From assembly GCA_000151295.1 (NCBI GenBank), contig GG745348.1, positions 107,254 through 117,806 of the forward strand: DNA of 10,553 bases. The letters run 5' to 3'. Below the pieces are notes generated by a model, which was given only the letters and a program-made list of their open reading frames with translations, was not told the origin of the DNA and ran no database searches. Source of the DNA: Allomyces macrogynus ATCC 38327. Taxonomy: Eukaryota > Blastocladiomycota > Blastocladiomycetes > Blastocladiales > Blastocladiaceae. Of this stretch, positions 7,138 through 10,553 are shown piece after piece; position 1 is the stretch's first letter; each line of letters opens with the position of its first letter. The position numbers were made by a program, and so were the translations under genes.

Positions 7138-8243
7138 GCACCACCTGCCATCCTGGCTGTTGCTTTGCCCAATATCAGGCAAATGGATGTGGATGACCAC
7201 AACAAACGTGCTTATATTGTTGCTGCTGCCAGGCTGGCCAAAATTGTTGACATTGACACAGAAATCGCTGAAATGGCTGGACAGCCTGCAGATGCTGGAA
7301 TTGTGGGCGATGGCCATCATACAGACCCGGATGCTGCCAAAGACATGGCAGAAGAGGACGATGTCAAACTTGATGACCACCAAGACCTGAAAATGTCTTT
7401 GAGGAGGATGGGCTGGACAGGTGTGGCATGTGCTGAGGCAAAAAGCGTTATTCAAGTGGAATACACTTGCACACATGGAAAGTTACTGACAAAGTTTGAT
7501 TTCGCTCTATGCTCTTCTGCACAGAAGTGGAGGAAATTTGCTTGATTGACAATGCACAGGAATTTGAGGACAAGGTTGAGGATCACATGCTGATTGACAA
7601 TGCCCACCATCCTGACCCAATCAAGAGTGAAGATGAGCAGCTGCAACATGAGCACAATGCTGCATTTGCACCACCACCCTTTCAGGAATATGGTGCAGGT
7701 TCCACAAGCACGAGATCTAATTGCAATTGTCTGCCCCTCCTAACAGATGCCATTTTACACTCATTGACAGACCTGGCCACTGTCCTAGGTGACTTCAAGA
7801 TGGTCAGAAACCTGTTTTTTGCTCACACGCATCTTGTCACATTTCAGGATTGACAGTCGTCTTTCATGAAGTCCATCAACTATGCACATGATTAAAAAGT
7901 CAGTGGCAACATGGGTTTGTCATTCAAGACCATTGATGATGTCTTGCACATGGCCAAATTGACCCCATTCTACCTCGAACTCACAGAACAGCCAATTGGT
8001 ATGGGCGACCATGGGCCAGATATGACGTTCTGGCATCATGATGTTGCTGAGGTGCTCAGTCAGCTCATGTGTGACCTGATGTTTGCACAGAGCATGGCAT
8101 ACAAACCAGAGCAGCAGGTGATGCATGGGGTTGTGCGAGAACCACCATTGCGACCAAAAAAGACTTGTTGTTGACTGACAAGACAAGGAGGGTGCTGCTG
8201 CTGATGCTTTACTCAGATAAAACAGACGTGTCACTCAACCAGT

Positions 8244-8322
8244 GTGTGTTGTTGTTCTGCTCCTGTGCTGCATGCATAAGACTTCAACTTCAATTAACTG
8301 ACGCTTTCTGCCATTTTCACAG
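8244..8322 (+). other. Intron in the transposase (79 bp, phase 1)
   Basis: Donor GTGTGT, branch site CTGAC at 8298-8302, pyrimidine-rich acceptor TTTTCACAG. Removal joins SDKTDVSLNQ to SLWPIQVGILKL in a new frame and keeps the family order of motifs. Branch-to-acceptor spacing matches the host introns at left. Confidence 0.75.
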
Positions 8323-9820
8323 CACTCTGGCCGATCCAAGTTGGTATTCTCAAATTGTGTGACAGCAAGTGCGAGTTTCACAAGATGCATGCACTTCAGG
8401 TACTTAAGTACATTCCAATTGTTTTGAAAATCAAGGAGTTACCAAACCAACTACCAACGTGAGCTATTTTCGCTTGTCTTCTGCAAGATTGTTGACAACT
8501 TGCAGCAGGACCAGAAATACTCAGCAGGCTTTGTTGTGCACTGCCTTGATGGCCAGCCACGTCTTGTCCTCCCCAGGATCAATTACATTTCCGCTGATTT
8601 GCCTGAGCAAGTGTTGTTTGCCCACATCAAGTCAAACAACAGCAACTGCCCATGCCCTGTGTGTTTGATTCCTCAAGCACTTCTGCTTGCCAACAATTTG
8701 GCTGTGCACCAGAATAATTTGCCATGCGGCACAGTTCCAGCGTGAAAACAAGGGATACATTGAGGCTGTACTTGATGAAGGTGACTGTGTTGCAGCCAGG
8801 TCTCTTGATGCAAATTGTGTGCACCCAACCAAGAACCCTTTTGGGACATGTTTCTGTCAGTCTATCAAGCATTTGCTGCAGATAGTCTGCAAACCCTTGA
8901 TCTTGGTTTGAGCAAGGATGCTTTGCTCCTGATCTTGGAAAAGCTGGCACTGATCTCTGAAAATGGTGTTGTGTCAAGGCATTTGACCGCCGCATTAGCT
9001 CGCACATTCCTCATTTCTATGCCAGCAAGCCCCACCAATTGTCTGTGCGCAAAATGCATGTGGTCAAGGCCAATGAGTACTGCGATTTTCTGCGGGATCT
9101 GGTGCCTGCTGTATACGCGCTCCCTGACCAGTTTGTGGGCCGTGATTTGTTTCTCAAGCTTGTTATTGCGTATGTGGAATGTGTCAATCTGCTGACGTTC
9201 CAGATCCCAAAGGATGCAACACTTGCCACTGAAAACCACTTAAATATGGTCTATGGGCATTTCTCTGCACTCATGACCATGATCCAGCAGGAACATGACA
9301 CGGACTTCAAAAAGCGAACGCTGCTGAAACCACACACGCTCTCGCACTCCATGACCAAAGTCGAGGACTTTAGTGGACTTGATGGTCAATCCACTGCTCG
9401 TGGCAAGTCTGAGCATCTCTTGATGGTCAAACCGACAGCTCAGTTGATCAATTCCCATACGCGCACAATGGCGCAGCAGTCGGCGAAGCGAATTGCATTG
9501 GATGATGCCTTGCACCAATCTCTCAAGTATGTTGATGGTGTCCAGCACATGCTTGCCATGGTTGCACCATTGGCAGTGGAGAGGGTCCGTTACAAAGGCA
9601 CAGAGATGGTGCTGCTCAAGCATGCTCCTTTGGCACGCTGGATTCTTATTCCTGTCAACACAATTGAGTGTCCTGTGCATGTTGTGCCAAACTGGCGAAC
9701 CAGGCCTCAGGTGGGCGCTGTGCAGCAGGAAGACGCCTACAAGTGGTGTTTTGTCATTCCAAGTGCGTCTGCATATTCTTTTGTTTGGCTTGGAAAGAAT
9801 GGGAACCGGGAGAGGCTCTG

Positions 9821-9917
9821 GTGAATGTGCATGGTGGACATTTAATTGATGACCTGTGTTGCCCTCTGCTAAAGCCCAACCAAGACTTGGAGCTGACCAA
9901 AACACGTTGTTGTTCAG
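9821..9917 (+). other. Possible second intron in the transposase (97 bp, phase 0)
   Basis: Donor CTG|GTGAAT, branch site CTGAC at 9893-9897, acceptor TTGTTCAG. It would join WKEWEPGEAL to IADFTVVYKCKDVAQF. It requires the upstream reading to be in the WKEW frame, one step off the frame used up to about 9770, so a frameshift must also be assumed. Plausible but weaker than the first intron. Confidence 0.5.
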
Positions 9918-10041
9918 ATCGCTGACTTTACAGTCGTGTACAAATGTAAAGATGTTGCACAATTTAGTGCAATTGAGCACAATCTGAGAAAGGGAGCTAA
10001 TCTTGTGCGAACCAGAATGGCAATGAACTGGTTGATGATCT

Positions 10042-10063
10042 TGGCAACATCCTGGCAACATCC
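10042..10063. repeat. 11-bp tandem duplication
   Basis: TGGCAACATCC occurs twice in tandem (10042-10052, 10053-10063). Because 11 is not a multiple of three it shifts the frame. With one copy the plus strand reads ELVDDLGNILDIWGQNTS and stays open to the TAA at 10174. It looks like a replication-slippage lesion in the decayed transposase gene. Confidence 0.8.
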
Positions 10064-10162
10064 TGGATATATGGGGACAGAACACATCCGCCTGTGGAGT
10101 ACGTTTCAGCTTGGTCATTTGGTGGATAGGCAAAATTGTGCATACTGGTGAGGTTGTGCTGG

Positions 10163-10553
10163 TCAACTGGATGTAACATCACATCCTTCATAGTTGCTGG
10201 ATACACATTCAGGTTGTTGAGCCAAGTGACAGGAGGCAAGTAGCAATGTTTGGATGTGCTGCCAATGTTCTGAATGCTTCAAATATGCGGCAACTCTGTC
10301 CCCAGTCATTTCTCCACAAATGACAGGTAGAATTTAGCAACAATTATCACCAAGGACCATGATCTCGCTGGTGAAGGGAGTGACAACTACCATGATATCA
10401 TGCAGAAGGGCCCCTGGTGGGTGCTCTTTACCCCTGCTTGCCCACCAAGGAAAAGGGTTGCCCTTATCGACTTCTTGAGCCTGATTTTCAGAGCTGCCAC
10501 TGCCAATACCACACAAAACGACCTTGGTTACAAGGACACAAAGTGTACCATCT
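10163..10553 (-). pseudogene. PIF1/Helitron-type helicase relic (motif III region), runs off window
   Basis: The minus strand is open from the window edge, with LLHDIMVVVTPFTSEIMVLG leading to a TAA at about 10337, then ILPVI and YLKHSEHWQHIQTLLLASCHL in the same frame, ending at the TGA at 10163. PIF1-family helicases, including those of Helitrons, have F-G-G-K-x-(V/M)-(V/L)-x-G-G-D-F-R-Q-(I/V)-L-P-V-(I/V) here, followed by a segment ending S-x-x-W and a hydrophobic strand. The alignment places the stop where the family has Gln (CAA to TAA), and most other differences in that motif are also C-to-T or G-to-A. The region upstream of the motif is poorly conserved, and motifs I and II are not visible in the window. 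It lies convergent with the transposase tail and overlaps it by a few bases. Match is by eye over about 50 residues. Confidence 0.55.

Larger units (their letters stand above)
5018..10176. mobile_element. Degraded Plavaka-type (KDZ/CACTA-like) DNA transposon, two divergent genes
   Basis: The span covers a minus-strand gene of unknown family (about 6689-5018) and a plus-strand Plavaka-type transposase (about 6985-10176), head to head around a ~300-bp region with repeats and a TATA box. Composition and codon use are clearly unlike the GC-rich host genes at left: less GC3 bias, with TG/CA-rich text. Both genes keep spliceosomal introns but carry several frameshifts, and the transposase also has stop codons, so this copy should not act on its own. 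The limits given are the outer ends of the recognisable genes. Terminal inverted repeats and a target-site duplication were not found, so the true element is probably longer. That the companion gene belongs to the element rests on proximity, orientation and shared composition. Confidence 0.7.
6985..10176 (+). pseudogene. Plavaka-type (KDZ superfamily) transposase, heavily disrupted
   Basis: In order the remains show: a C2H2 zinc finger (7074-7137); an acidic linker with FQEYGAG (about 7680); GLSFKTIDDVLHMAKLTPFY (7914 on); MLYSDKTDVSLN (about 8204-8239), the family SDKT motif; after an intron, LWPIQVGILKLCDSKCEFHK; then YQRELFSLVFCKIVDNL; ISADLPEQVLFAHIK with CPCPVCLIP (about 8590-8675), matching the family ADYPEQVL...CPxC; NPFWDMFLSVYQAF..LDLGL (about 8835-8915); FDRRISSHIPHFY; and LLKPHTLSHSMTKVEDFSGL (9327 on) with ARGKSEH. 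Breaks: frame changes near 7092, 7540, 8170, 8440, 8735, 8838, 8980 and 9770-9815, a TGA at 7851 and a TAA at 7893, plus the 11-bp duplication at 10042. After a second intron, coding appears to continue to the TAA at 10174; otherwise it ends at 9824. The intact enzyme would cut and paste the element. The start is uncertain. The family call is by motif memory and is strong; the exact exon structure is inference. Confidence 0.83.

Noticed and set aside
9240..10166. Minus-strand open frame of 308 codons opposite the transposase
   Set aside because: His/Cys-rich with no motif, antisense to well-supported transposase blocks.
4770..10553. Terminal inverted repeats or CACTA-type ends of the transposon
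   Set aside because: No convincing inverted match between the left flank and the right end by eye; the right end may lie outside the window or be overrun by the helicase relic.

Overview
The window looks like eukaryotic nuclear DNA, most likely from a GC-rich early-diverging (zoosporic) fungus; a Blastocladiomycota-type genome such as Allomyces would fit, but that is inference from style. The reasons are densely packed GC3-rich genes, short introns (about 65-100 bp) with CTGAC/TTGAC branch sites about 20-27 nt before the acceptor, dolichol kinase and SLC38/AVT-type transporter genes with good Kozak contexts, and a Plavaka-type (KDZ/CACTA-like) transposase, a group known mainly from fungi.

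Left part, host genes (1 to about 4770). The first 93 bases are the N-terminus of a DnaJ/Hsp40 (Ydj1-like) gene on the minus strand, running off the window. It is divergent from a dolichol kinase gene (682-2525, plus), with a shared 588-bp upstream region. The dolichol kinase reads as one protein only if two single-base insertions, at a GGG run and a TTTT run, are discounted. Next comes a four-exon amino acid/auxin permease (AAAP, SLC38/AVT-like) gene (2927-4769). Its three introns are all phase 1 and all begin GTACG, and its long cytosolic loop carries an acidic dileucine motif that suggests vacuolar/lysosomal sorting.

Right part, a decayed mobile element (about 5018-10176). GC content and codon bias fall sharply. 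Two divergent genes flank a ~300-bp region with a TATA box and direct repeats. On the plus strand is a Plavaka-type transposase (C2H2 zinc finger, SDKT motif, ADLPEQVL/CPCPVC block, NPFW block, C-terminal catalytic-like region, two credible introns) broken by about ten frameshifts and stops. On the minus strand is a spliced, frameshifted companion gene that I do not recognise; it is the best candidate here for something undescribed. No terminal inverted repeats or target-site duplication could be identified, so the element edges are unknown.

Right edge (10163-10553). A minus-strand relic resembles motif III of PIF1/Helitron-type helicases, with a premature stop and changes mostly of the C-to-T/G-to-A type. 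It is either a second, nested element or cargo.

No tRNA, rRNA, CRISPR or bacterial-type features were seen. Functional calls come from recognising conserved motifs by eye, without database searches.
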